Assembly: GCA_035571835.1 (NCBI GenBank)
Contig: DATNBU010000032.1
Location: 1 to 64,000, forward strand
DNA: 64,000 nt
Source of the DNA: Candidatus Limnocylindrales bacterium
Lineage (GTDB): Bacteria > Desulfobacterota > Binatia > UBA1149 > CAITLU01
Direction: 5' to 3'
Shown here: in pieces, positions 26,309-33,957 of the stretch
Position numbering within the stretch: the first letter of the stretch is position 1
How the letters are laid out: every line of letters starts with the position of its first letter
The notes under the pieces: model-generated
What the model was told of the DNA's origin: nothing
Database searches by the model: none
Seen by the model: the letters and a program-made list of their open reading frames with translations, nothing else
Program-made: the position numbers and the translations under genes

Positions 26309-27296
26309 ACCTTTCAAGCTGAGCGCGATCATCGCGTGTTACCGCGACGAGCAGGCAATCCCGGTGATGGCCGAGCGGCTCGAGGCCACGTTCGCGAAGA
26401 TCGGCTGCGACTACGAGATCATCTTCGTCAACGACGGCAGTCCCGACGATTCGCAGGCGGTCCTCGAGCGCCTCGCTTCCGCCAACCATCGCATCAAGGT
26501 GATCACGCACAGTCGCAACTTCGGCTCGCAGAATGCGTTCACGAGCGGCATGGCACGGGCGACCGGCGATGCGTGCGTGCTGCTCGACGGCGACCTGCAG
26601 GATCCGCCCGAGCTGATCGAAGACTTCGCACGAAAGTGGCGCGAAGGCTTCGACGTCGTCTACGGCGTCCGCACGCAGCGCGAAATGGCCTGGAGGAACG
26701 AGGTTCTCTACAAGGCGTTCTACCGGCTTTTCCAGCGCGTTGCGTACATCCGCGTGCCGGCCGATGCCGGCGACTTTTCGCTGATCGACCGCCGGGTGAT
26801 GAACATCCTGAACGACCTTCCCGAGCGCGACCGGTTCCTGCGCGGGCTGCGGGCATGGACCGGCTTCCGCCAGACCGGCATTCCGTACCTGCGTCCGGAG
26901 CGCATGTTCGGCCGCTCGACGAACAACTTGCTGGCGAATCTTCGCTGGGCGCGAAAAGGCATCTTCTCGTTCTCCTATCTCCCGCTCGAGCTGATCTCGT
27001 ACGCCGCTGCGCTCGTCGCCGTCCTGTCGGCCGTGGCGATCGTGCTGCAGATCATCGGACGGATTCTCGACCCGACGGTTCCTCGCGGCGTCAGCACGAT
27101 CATCGTCGTGTGCCTGTTCCTCGGCGCGATCCAGCTGATCAGTCTTGCGTTCATCGCCGAGTATCTGGGCCGCGTGTTCGAGGAGGTCAAAGGCCGCCCG
27201 CGCTACATCGTGGCGCGCACGCTCAATCTGGAAGACGGCGCGGGCGATGCACCGGGCTCGCGCGGCGCCGGTGATGCGCGGGTGCCGGCGAAGTGA
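26301..27296 (+). CDS. family 2 glycosyltransferase, DPMS/ArnC type, with two C-terminal membrane segments
   Basis: 331 aa. The GT2 domain begins at LSAIIACYRDEQAIPVM and has EIIFVNDGSPDDS, the metal/nucleotide motif LLDGDLQDPPELI, and ADAGDFSLIDRRVMNIL with the acceptor-side RFLRGLRAWTGF. Two hydrophobic helices lie at about 232-255 and 268-292. Enzymes of this form charge undecaprenyl phosphate with a sugar from an NDP-sugar on the cytoplasmic face. The donor is probably made by the preceding SDR, transketolase and methyltransferase genes, and the product would feed the GT-C proteins in the same operon. The tail is short and Ala/Gly-rich. A GTGA overlap joins it to the next gene. Confidence 0.9.
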   Translation: MTEPFKLSAIIACYRDEQAIPVMAERLEATFAKIGCDYEIIFVNDGSPDDSQAVLERLASANHRIKVITHSRNFGSQNAFTSGMARATGDACVLLDGDLQDPPELIEDFARKWREGFDVVYGVRTQREMAWRNEVLYKAFYRLFQRVAYIRVPADAGDFSLIDRRVMNILNDLPERDRFLRGLRAWTGFRQTGIPYLRPERMFGRSTNNLLANLRWARKGIFSFSYLPLELISYAAALVAVLSAVAIVLQIIGRILDPTVPRGVSTIIVVCLFLGAIQLISLAFIAEYLGRVFEEVKGRPRYIVARTLNLEDGAGDAPGSRGAGDARVPAK

Positions 27297-29149
27297 CGGC
27301 CGAAAAGCGACGTCGACGCGTGCCGAAGGCCGCTACTGCGCCCGCCAGGGAACAGGCCGCGCCAGTTGCTGCGCCGCCGCCGCCACGGCCGCGCGCGTCG
27401 ATCCTTCACGTCGTGGCCGGGCTCGCGCTGATGGCCGTGTTCGCCGTGCAGGCCATCGTGGCCTCGCACCGCGATTCGGTGACGATCGACGAGTTTGCGC
27501 ATCTGCCGGTCGGGCTGAACGCGCTGCTGCACGCCGACTTCCGCGTCGATCCGGTCAACGCGCATCTCGCCCGCATGTTCATTGCGCTTCCGCTGCTCGC
27601 CGATCCGCCGGCGTTCTCGCCCGAGCCCGGCATGAACGTGAACCAGCTCGGCTACCAGTTCATGGAGCTCAACGGGAAACGCTACCAGGAAATTTACGAG
27701 AAAGTCCGGCCGATGGTCGTGCTGCTCGCACTCTTCGCGGCGACCGTCATGGCGAAGTGGGCATACGACCTGTACGGCAGCCATGCGGCACTGGCCGCTG
27801 TCGGACTGTTCGCGTTCTCGCCGTCGCTGCTCGCGCACGGACACCTCGTCACCGTCGACGTTGCGGGCACGCTCGGGTTCCTGCTCGCTCTGTATGCGAA
27901 CTGGAAGTTCCTCGAGACTCCGACGGTGCGGCGGGCGGTATGGCTCGGCGTTGCCGCCGGCGGCGCGAACCTCTTCAAGCTGTCGGGCGCAGTGCTCCTG
28001 ATGATGATCGTTCCGACGTGGATCATCCGCATGACGCTCGCCCGTTACGCTCGCCTTCCGGCGCGCGAGTGGGCCAGGCTGATTGCCGTGGTCGGCGCCG
28101 TCGCGCTCGTGACGCTCAACGCGGGATATGCGTTCGACGGCACGTTTGGCCTGCTGCGCGATGCGACGCTCACGCCGGGTGGAAGGCTTGCGCGCGTCGC
28201 GGCCGCGATGCCGTGGCTGAGGCTTCCGCTGCCTCGTCCGTTTCTCGACGGGATCGACGTCGTGCTCGAGGTCGGCAAGGGCCATGACCCGTCGTATTTC
28301 CTGGCAGGAGAGCTGTCGGCGGACGGATGGTGGTACTATCACCTGGCTGCATTCTCGGCGAAGTGCCCGCTGCCGGTGCTCGCGGCGATCGTCTTCGCGA
28401 TGGTCGCGTGGCTCGTCGGCCGCGGCCGCAGCCGGAGCGATTACGCGGTGTTCGTTCCGGTGATCGTGCTGTTCGCGGCCAACTCGGCGTTCAACTCGCT
28501 ACAGATCGGAGAGCGTCACGTGCTGCCGGCGTATCCGCTGCTTTTCATCGGCGTCTCGCCGTGGCTCGCGTCGGCGCTGGCGAGCATGCCATGGCGCGCA
28601 TCGCGCGATGTCCGCGATGCGGCAGCCGCCGAAACGCCGCCGCCAAAACGAGATTCGACGACGCGAGATCCTGCCGCAGCCGGACCGGCTGCAATGATGC
28701 GAGCGTGGCTGCCGTTCGCAGCTGCGGCGGGTGTTTTCGTCTGGACGATCTGGGGCACGATCGCGGTCGCGCCGCGATATCTTCAGTTCTTCAATGAAGC
28801 TGCCGGCGGACCCGAGCGCGGGCACCGCGTACTGATCGATTCGAACATCGACTGGGGCCAGGACCTGATCCGCCTGCGCGAGTACATGGACGAGAAGCAT
28901 CTCGATCGCATCTCGCTCGCATACTTCGGCCGCGTCGATCCGCAGATCTACGGCATCCGCTTCAGTCCGCTCGAGCGCGGCATCTCGCACGGCCCGACCG
29001 CGATCTCGGCGTCGTTCCTGATGGGCCGGCCGTACTTCTGGATCCTTGGCGGCCGCATGCGCTGGGTGCCGTCGAGGACCTACGAGTGGCTGCAGGCTTA
29101 CAAGCCGGTCGCGCGCGTCGGCTCGATGTTCGTGTTCGATCTTCCGTAA
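27293..29149 (+). CDS. PMT/GT-C type membrane glycosyltransferase
   Basis: 618 aa, GTG start. A basic Ala/Pro-rich head (about 35 residues) precedes about ten membrane helices. The first periplasmic loop has the acidic motif SVTIDEFAHLPVG, matching the Asp-Glu pair of GT-C enzymes. Later come FKLSGAVLLMMI, GWWYYHLAAFSAKCPLPVL, SLQIGERHVLPAYPL and a periplasmic C-terminal domain with DSNIDWGQDLIRLREYM. This last block is typical of a widespread family of uncharacterised PMT-like proteins in environmental bacteria. It likely moves a sugar from a polyprenyl-phosphate carrier to a glycan or protein. It is the last gene of the dxr chain and converges on pabC two bases later. Confidence 0.82.
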   Translation: MTAEKRRRRVPKAATAPAREQAAPVAAPPPPRPRASILHVVAGLALMAVFAVQAIVASHRDSVTIDEFAHLPVGLNALLHADFRVDPVNAHLARMFIALPLLADPPAFSPEPGMNVNQLGYQFMELNGKRYQEIYEKVRPMVVLLALFAATVMAKWAYDLYGSHAALAAVGLFAFSPSLLAHGHLVTVDVAGTLGFLLALYANWKFLETPTVRRAVWLGVAAGGANLFKLSGAVLLMMIVPTWIIRMTLARYARLPAREWARLIAVVGAVALVTLNAGYAFDGTFGLLRDATLTPGGRLARVAAAMPWLRLPLPRPFLDGIDVVLEVGKGHDPSYFLAGELSADGWWYYHLAAFSAKCPLPVLAAIVFAMVAWLVGRGRSRSDYAVFVPVIVLFAANSAFNSLQIGERHVLPAYPLLFIGVSPWLASALASMPWRASRDVRDAAAAETPPPKRDSTTRDPAAAGPAAMMRAWLPFAAAAGVFVWTIWGTIAVAPRYLQFFNEAAGGPERGHRVLIDSNIDWGQDLIRLREYMDEKHLDRISLAYFGRVDPQIYGIRFSPLERGISHGPTAISASFLMGRPYFWILGGRMRWVPSRTYEWLQAYKPVARVGSMFVFDLP

Positions 29150-29151
29150 CT

Positions 29152-30057
29152 TCAGTCGCCGAGCTGGTCGACCTCGAGCCCGAGCGTGCGCGCGACTTCC
29201 TCGCGATAGCGCCGCTGGATCTCGAGCGTGACCGGTCCGGGACGGCCGCTCGCGATCTTGCGGCGGCCGACTCGGACCACCGGAAGAACTTCGATCGCCG
29301 ATCCGGTGATGAAGATTTCGTCGGCGCCCGCCAGATCCTCGACCGTGAAGCGCTCTTCCTTCGCTTTGGCGATTTTTTTTGCGATGCGGAGAACCTTGCT
29401 GCGCGTGACGCCGGGCAGCAGCCCGGCGGAAACGGGTGCCGTGCGCACCACGCCGCCACGGACGATGAAGACGTTGCTGGTCGTGCCTTCGAGCACGACG
29501 CTGCCGTGGCCGTTCATGCTGCCGTCGGTATGATAGATCGCCTCGTAGCAACCATGCTTGCGCGCTTCGGCGCGCGCCAGGATCGCCGGAAGGTAATTCA
29601 GCGACTTCACCTGGCGCTGGCGCTCGCAGACACCGGACCCGATGCTGAACGGATACACGGCGACTCCGTTCGCCTTCACCTCGCCGAGCTTCGGCTCGAG
29701 CGGCCGGTAGAGCATCAGCGTCGTCGGCTCGGCGGTGTCCTCGACGAGAAGGCTGACGGGGCCGTGGCCGCGCGTGATCGTCATGCGCACCGCGCCGTCG
29801 CTCTTCAGCATGCCGTTGAGACGTGCAAGCTCGGTGCAGCGCTTCTCCCATGGCTCGGAGGCGTCGAACGGGATGCCGATTTTTTTTGCGCTGCCCGCCA
29901 TGCGCTCCAGGTGAGCGGCGAGCCCGTACGGCCGGCCTCGATACGTGCGCCACGTCTCGAACAGTCCTTCCCCGAATAGAAATCCCCGGTCGAGAGGTGA
30001 GATCCTCGCTTTCGCCACATCCACGAACTTTCCGTTCAACCAGCAACTCGCCTTCAC
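29152..30057 (-). CDS. pabC: aminodeoxychorismate lyase / branched-chain aminotransferase-like PLP enzyme
   Basis: 301 aa from a GTG at 30057 with AGGAG about eight bases upstream. Fold-type IV PLP enzyme: SPLDRGFLFGEGLFETWRTYRG, the PLP-Lys segment RQVKSLNYLPAILARAEA, the Glu/Asn region EGTTSNVFIVRGG, and LPGVTRSKVL. Enzymes of this class include 4-amino-4-deoxychorismate lyase, branched-chain aminotransferase and D-alanine aminotransferase. The GTGA overlap with pabB immediately upstream argues for PabC, which releases 4-aminobenzoate and pyruvate for folate synthesis. Sequence alone would not exclude an aminotransferase. Confidence 0.85.
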   Translation of the reverse strand: MKASCWLNGKFVDVAKARISPLDRGFLFGEGLFETWRTYRGRPYGLAAHLERMAGSAKKIGIPFDASEPWEKRCTELARLNGMLKSDGAVRMTITRGHGPVSLLVEDTAEPTTLMLYRPLEPKLGEVKANGVAVYPFSIGSGVCERQRQVKSLNYLPAILARAEARKHGCYEAIYHTDGSMNGHGSVVLEGTTSNVFIVRGGVVRTAPVSAGLLPGVTRSKVLRIAKKIAKAKEERFTVEDLAGADEIFITGSAIEVLPVVRVGRRKIASGRPGPVTLEIQRRYREEVARTLGLEVDQLGD

Positions 30058-31526
30058 GATCGTTCTCCTGCCCTGCGCAGCGCCGGTCTTCCGGTGGCTG
30101 GCGGTTCGAATTCTGACGCGGTTCCGTCGCCCGCCGGGGATGCGTTCGTGCCGACGGCTTCCTGCTTGGCAGCTGTAAGCGTCCGTGCCGCGCCGCGGGC
30201 GGCAACGAGCGCGGCAAGCTTGACCTCGGTCTCGACCCACTCCCGATCGGGATCCGAATCGGCAACGATGCCGCCGCCAGTCGAATAGACGAGCCGGTCT
30301 CCGCTGGCGACCGCGGTACGGATCGCGATCGACAGCTCGAGCTGGTCGCCGCCGTTGAAACAGCCGATCGCGCCGGTGTAGGGCCCCCGTTCTGCTGCTT
30401 CGACCTCGCGCAGGATTTCCATCGCACGGATCTTCGGTGCGCCGGTGATTGATCCGCCAGGGAACGTCGCGCGCAACAGCGACGCAAGGCCGGTATCGGG
30501 ACGCAGCTTTGCGTGCACATCGGTAACCATGTGATGCACGGTAGCGTACGATTCGACATTTGCGAGATGGTTCACCTGAACAGAGCCCGTGCGCGCGACG
30601 CGGCCGAGATCATTTCGTTCGAGGTCGACGATCATCAGGTGTTCGGCCAACTCTTTCGGGTCCGATTGCAGGTCGTTTCGTGCAGACGCGTCATCGGCCG
30701 TGTTGTTGTGTCGTGGCCGCGTTCCTTTGATCGGCCGGGTCTCGACGTCGTCACCGCGTCGCGAAAGAAAGCATTCGGGGGAGTTCGACAGCAGCGCGAA
30801 GCCGCCGTAATCGAGAAACGCTCCCCAAGGCACCGGCTGCACTGCGCGCAGCGCGCCGTACGTCTGCGCTGCCGATCCGGCGAACGGAAACACCGCACGG
30901 CGCGAAAGATTCGCCTGATAGACTTCTCCCGCGGAGATCGCGCTGCGGATGCGATCGAAGCCGCGCCTGTAGTCGTCCCTCGTCGTTGCCGTCCATGCCG
31001 CGCTGACGACATCGGCGGGAAACGGCGGGCCGGCCGCGTCGACGGCCGGAGGCGTGACAGCGAACCGCACGTGCGCCGCCGACAGGGTACGCGGGTCCCA
31101 CGCATCGAATTCATCGTAGACAGACAGCACCGCAAGCGGGAGTCCCGAGGGGGCCTGGACGCGCTTGGCCATCGCGATCGCTGCGTGCCTGGGATGTCGT
31201 TCGGTCCATTCGCCGAGCTCGTATGCAAGATATCCGACGACTCGCGGCAGAACGTTTTGTGCAAGCCACGCGGGACCGGCGACGGCGTCGCTACGATTCT
31301 GCTCGACGAATCCGGCGATGCAGTCGACCGGATCACGCGCATCCGCACGCCATGAACCGCTGCGCCAGACGCGCGCTCTGCCGTCCCGTTCGATGACGAG
31401 CTGCTCGCGCGGCCGGCTGCCGGCGAACGACAGTCGACTGCCCACGGCCCGATCCAGGAAGAATGGAAACGGGCGGGACTCGTGCGCGGCAAAAACATGC
31501 CACGGCGCTGGCGCCGTCGAGGACAT
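30054..31526 (-). CDS. pabB: aminodeoxychorismate synthase component I
   Basis: 490 aa. It converts chorismate and ammonia to 4-amino-4-deoxychorismate for folate. The chorismate-binding half has GEVYQANLSRR, LSNSPECFLSRRGD, PIKGTRPR, DLERNDLGRVARTGSV and PGGSITGAPKIRAMEI. The Lys in PIKGT is the PabB-type residue, where anthranilate and isochorismate synthases have Ala, which supports PabB over TrpE. The N-terminal half is the usual TrpE-like beta-rich domain. The C-terminal 40 residues are an Ala-rich extension. The glutamine amidotransferase partner PabA is not in the window. Coupled to pabC by GTGA. Confidence 0.93.
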   Translation of the reverse strand: MSSTAPAPWHVFAAHESRPFPFFLDRAVGSRLSFAGSRPREQLVIERDGRARVWRSGSWRADARDPVDCIAGFVEQNRSDAVAGPAWLAQNVLPRVVGYLAYELGEWTERHPRHAAIAMAKRVQAPSGLPLAVLSVYDEFDAWDPRTLSAAHVRFAVTPPAVDAAGPPFPADVVSAAWTATTRDDYRRGFDRIRSAISAGEVYQANLSRRAVFPFAGSAAQTYGALRAVQPVPWGAFLDYGGFALLSNSPECFLSRRGDDVETRPIKGTRPRHNNTADDASARNDLQSDPKELAEHLMIVDLERNDLGRVARTGSVQVNHLANVESYATVHHMVTDVHAKLRPDTGLASLLRATFPGGSITGAPKIRAMEILREVEAAERGPYTGAIGCFNGGDQLELSIAIRTAVASGDRLVYSTGGGIVADSDPDREWVETEVKLAALVAARGAARTLTAAKQEAVGTNASPAGDGTASEFEPPATGRPALRRAGERS

Positions 31527-31574
31527 CGCCGCTTCCTATCAGGGCATCGCCCTGCGCGCGATGCGCGGCGGCAG

Positions 31575-31647
31575 ACGGCGCGCGATGCGTGGCCCGTTGG
31601 ACGGCGCGCGATGCGCGGGCCCGTTGGACGGCGCGCGATGCGCGCCT
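31575..31647. repeat. 26/27-bp GC-rich tandem repeat
   Basis: About 2.7 copies of a unit beginning ACGGCGCGCGATGCG and containing CCCGTTGG start at 31575, 31601 and 31628. A further partial match (GCGCGCGATGCGCGG) lies just before. It fills the gap between divergent pabB and the HtrA-like gene. Confidence 0.75.
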
Positions 31648-31659
31648 TAGGCTCCCGGC

Positions 31660-32562
31660 GTGGACGCGCACGTACGGTTGCTTCAGCAGGTGGCGGCTTC
31701 GACGGTGACCGTCGCGGCCGAGATTCCGCAGTCGCATCCGTCGGCAGCCGTTCTCGGCACGTCACGCGCTGGAACCGGTGCGGTCGTCGACATCGACGGC
31801 ACGATCGTGACCGTCAACTATGTGGTGCTCGGCGCCAATCGCGTCGCCGTGACCGATGTCGACGGAAAACGGCTTGCCGCGCGGGTGATCGCGCAGGATT
31901 TCGCGTCCGGCCTTGCGGTGCTCGGGGTGTCCGGTGCGGCGCTGGCGCCGGTCCGCCGCGGCAGCTCGCTCGACGTGAGCCCGGGCCAGGACGTCTTTCT
32001 GGTCTCGAGCGTCGGCGCCACCGAACGCCGCAGCGCGAGCGGCTTCGTGGTTTCCGACGATCCGTTCGATGCGTACTGGGAGTACTTCCTGCCGCGAGCG
32101 CTGTGGCTGAGCGCGATCAATCCCGGGCTTGGCGGCGCGCCGCTGTGCGATTCGCGAGGCCGCTTCGTCGGTGTGATCTCGCTAAATCTGGGCGCGATCG
32201 GCCGCGCAACGCTCGCGATCCCGTCCGAGAATTACTACGACCACGCCGAAGAGCTGCTGCGCGACGGCAAGCGCACGACGCGTCCGACACGGGCGTGGGT
32301 CGGCATGTTCTGCTACGCGTTGCCCGATCGTACCGTTGTCGCGGGCCTGATTCCGGGCGCGCCGGGAGAACGCAGCGGCCTTGCCGTAGGCGACATCCTC
32401 GTCCGCATCGACGAAGAACCGATCACCGGACGCCTGCAGCTGTACGAGGCGATCTGGCGCCGCAAGCCGGGCGACGTGATCGATCTCAAAGTGCTGCGCG
32501 AAGGGCACATCGAGAGCGTGGTCGTCACCAGCGGCGATGCGGAAGAATTCTTCTCGGTCTGA
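31660..32562 (+). CDS. HtrA-like pseudoprotease with PDZ domain
   Basis: 300 aa, GTG start. Residues 1-205 follow the trypsin-like DegP/HtrA fold (GTGAVVDIDGTIV; DFASGLAVLGV; INPGLGGAPL; ATLAIPSENY), and residues 215-300 are a PDZ domain (LIPGAPGERSGLAVGDILV). All three catalytic positions are replaced: the His of NNHVV is Tyr54 (VNYVVLGA), the Asp of the TDLAVL motif is Gly84 (SGLAVL), and the Ser of NPGNSGGPL is Gly158. I see no signal peptide, so it may be cytoplasmic. It cannot be a serine protease; a peptide-binding or scaffolding role is the likeliest. The reading frame is intact and the fold is well kept, so it is not an obvious pseudogene. It abuts the convergent MFS gene. Confidence 0.85.
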   Translation: MDAHVRLLQQVAASTVTVAAEIPQSHPSAAVLGTSRAGTGAVVDIDGTIVTVNYVVLGANRVAVTDVDGKRLAARVIAQDFASGLAVLGVSGAALAPVRRGSSLDVSPGQDVFLVSSVGATERRSASGFVVSDDPFDAYWEYFLPRALWLSAINPGLGGAPLCDSRGRFVGVISLNLGAIGRATLAIPSENYYDHAEELLRDGKRTTRPTRAWVGMFCYALPDRTVVAGLIPGAPGERSGLAVGDILVRIDEEPITGRLQLYEAIWRRKPGDVIDLKVLREGHIESVVVTSGDAEEFFSV

Positions 32563-33789
32563 TCAGAGATCGCCCGTCCCGACGGCTTCGTCGACGATCG
32601 GTTCGTCCATGGGATGGCCCGCCGGGTAACCCGCAGAATCCTCGGGCAGCTCCTTCGGTCCGGTCAGGAACACCATCAATCCGATCAGGGAGATCGCCGA
32701 CGCAGTCAGGAACATCGTCGGGTAGCCGTGGGTTTCGACGAGCGTGCCGAACAGGAATGCGCAGCCGGAAATGCCGAGGCTGTACGAGCCGCTGAACAGG
32801 CTCTGGGTACGCCCGATGTTGTTCGGATTGCTCCAGTCGGCAATCCACGCGTTCATGGTCGGATAGAGCATGCCGTGCCCCATGCCGAAGATCGCACCGA
32901 TCGAGACGATCATGGGCATCGTGCGCACCACCGACAGCAGCGCGACGGCCACCGTGAGCGCAATCATCGCCGGCACCAGCACCGTGCGGCGTCCGACGCG
33001 ATCCGACACGCGTCCGAGCGCGGCCCGGACGGTGACCGCGGCAAGACTCCACGCCGTGAAGAACGGGCCGACGTGCCCGATCTCGAATTGCGTGACCAGC
33101 AGCGGCACGAACGTCTGCGTCGCGCCGAATCCGACTCCGTAACAGAGCATGGCGAACGTCGCCGTTGCGACGGCGTGACGGGCTGCCTGTGGATCGATCT
33201 CGACATTGCGGGCGCGAGCCACGAACTCGGGCGGGCGCGGGACGAAGCACGACAGCACGAATGCCGATGCACCGAGCACCGCACCGACGCCGAACATCGT
33301 CTGGAAACCGTAGCGAAGGATGATCTGCTCGCCGATGATCGGGCTGATCGCATGCGTGAGAATCGTCGAGATTCCGAACCACCCGATCGCTTCGGCGCGC
33401 CGGTCGATCGGTGCGAACAGCACGGCGAGCGTCTGCGCGCCGGTGAACGCGCTGGTGAACGCGATGCCCTGGATCACGCGCGCGACGTACAAGGGCGGGC
33501 CGATCTCGTCGATGAACAGGAACGCGATCGAGCACAGGGTTCCGACACCGATTCCCGTGATCATGAAGCGCCTTCGTCCGAAGCGGTCGAGCAGGTAGCC
33601 GATCCACGGCAGCGCGGCGAGGCCGGCGAATCCGTTGATTGCACCGACACGGCCGGCAAGCTCGGGGCCGCCGCCTTTGGCGTGCACCCACAGCGGCATC
33701 AGGAAAAAGAACGCGAGGTTCAGGAAGGACAGAAAATTTGCCGCCGACACGATGAAGAATGCGCGCGGAATCGGCGTGCGGCCAGGCAT
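32563..33789 (-). CDS. MFS transporter
   Basis: 408 aa with about twelve hydrophobic segments in two halves. The loop 2-3 motif is GYLLDRFGRRRFM and the equivalent second-half motif is GRVSDRVGRRTVL, both diagnostic of the major facilitator superfamily. The C-terminal tail is acidic and cytoplasmic. The sequence looks like the drug/sugar efflux subgroup, but the substrate cannot be inferred. It stands alone, convergent with the pseudoprotease gene (stops adjoin) and divergent from gspA. Gene ends are well defined. Confidence 0.9.
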   Translation of the reverse strand: MPGRTPIPRAFFIVSAANFLSFLNLAFFFLMPLWVHAKGGGPELAGRVGAINGFAGLAALPWIGYLLDRFGRRRFMITGIGVGTLCSIAFLFIDEIGPPLYVARVIQGIAFTSAFTGAQTLAVLFAPIDRRAEAIGWFGISTILTHAISPIIGEQIILRYGFQTMFGVGAVLGASAFVLSCFVPRPPEFVARARNVEIDPQAARHAVATATFAMLCYGVGFGATQTFVPLLVTQFEIGHVGPFFTAWSLAAVTVRAALGRVSDRVGRRTVLVPAMIALTVAVALLSVVRTMPMIVSIGAIFGMGHGMLYPTMNAWIADWSNPNNIGRTQSLFSGSYSLGISGCAFLFGTLVETHGYPTMFLTASAISLIGLMVFLTGPKELPEDSAGYPAGHPMDEPIVDEAVGTGDL

Positions 33790-33957
33790 CGTGCGTGTCT
33801 ATCGAGGGCTCCGGCAACTGGCAATGCGATCGGAGCGCGGCGCGAGCGCCGTTGCGTGTGCTCGCAACGCGATGGCGTGCAGCGACGCGCCTGTACGCCG
33901 GTGCACGCTCGAGCCGGTTGAATTGCGCCGCCCGCCGGGCGATGCTGGCCGCTCTTC

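Noticed and set aside
32563-33789. MFS gene and pseudoprotease as one operon
   Set aside because: They are convergent, with adjoining stops.
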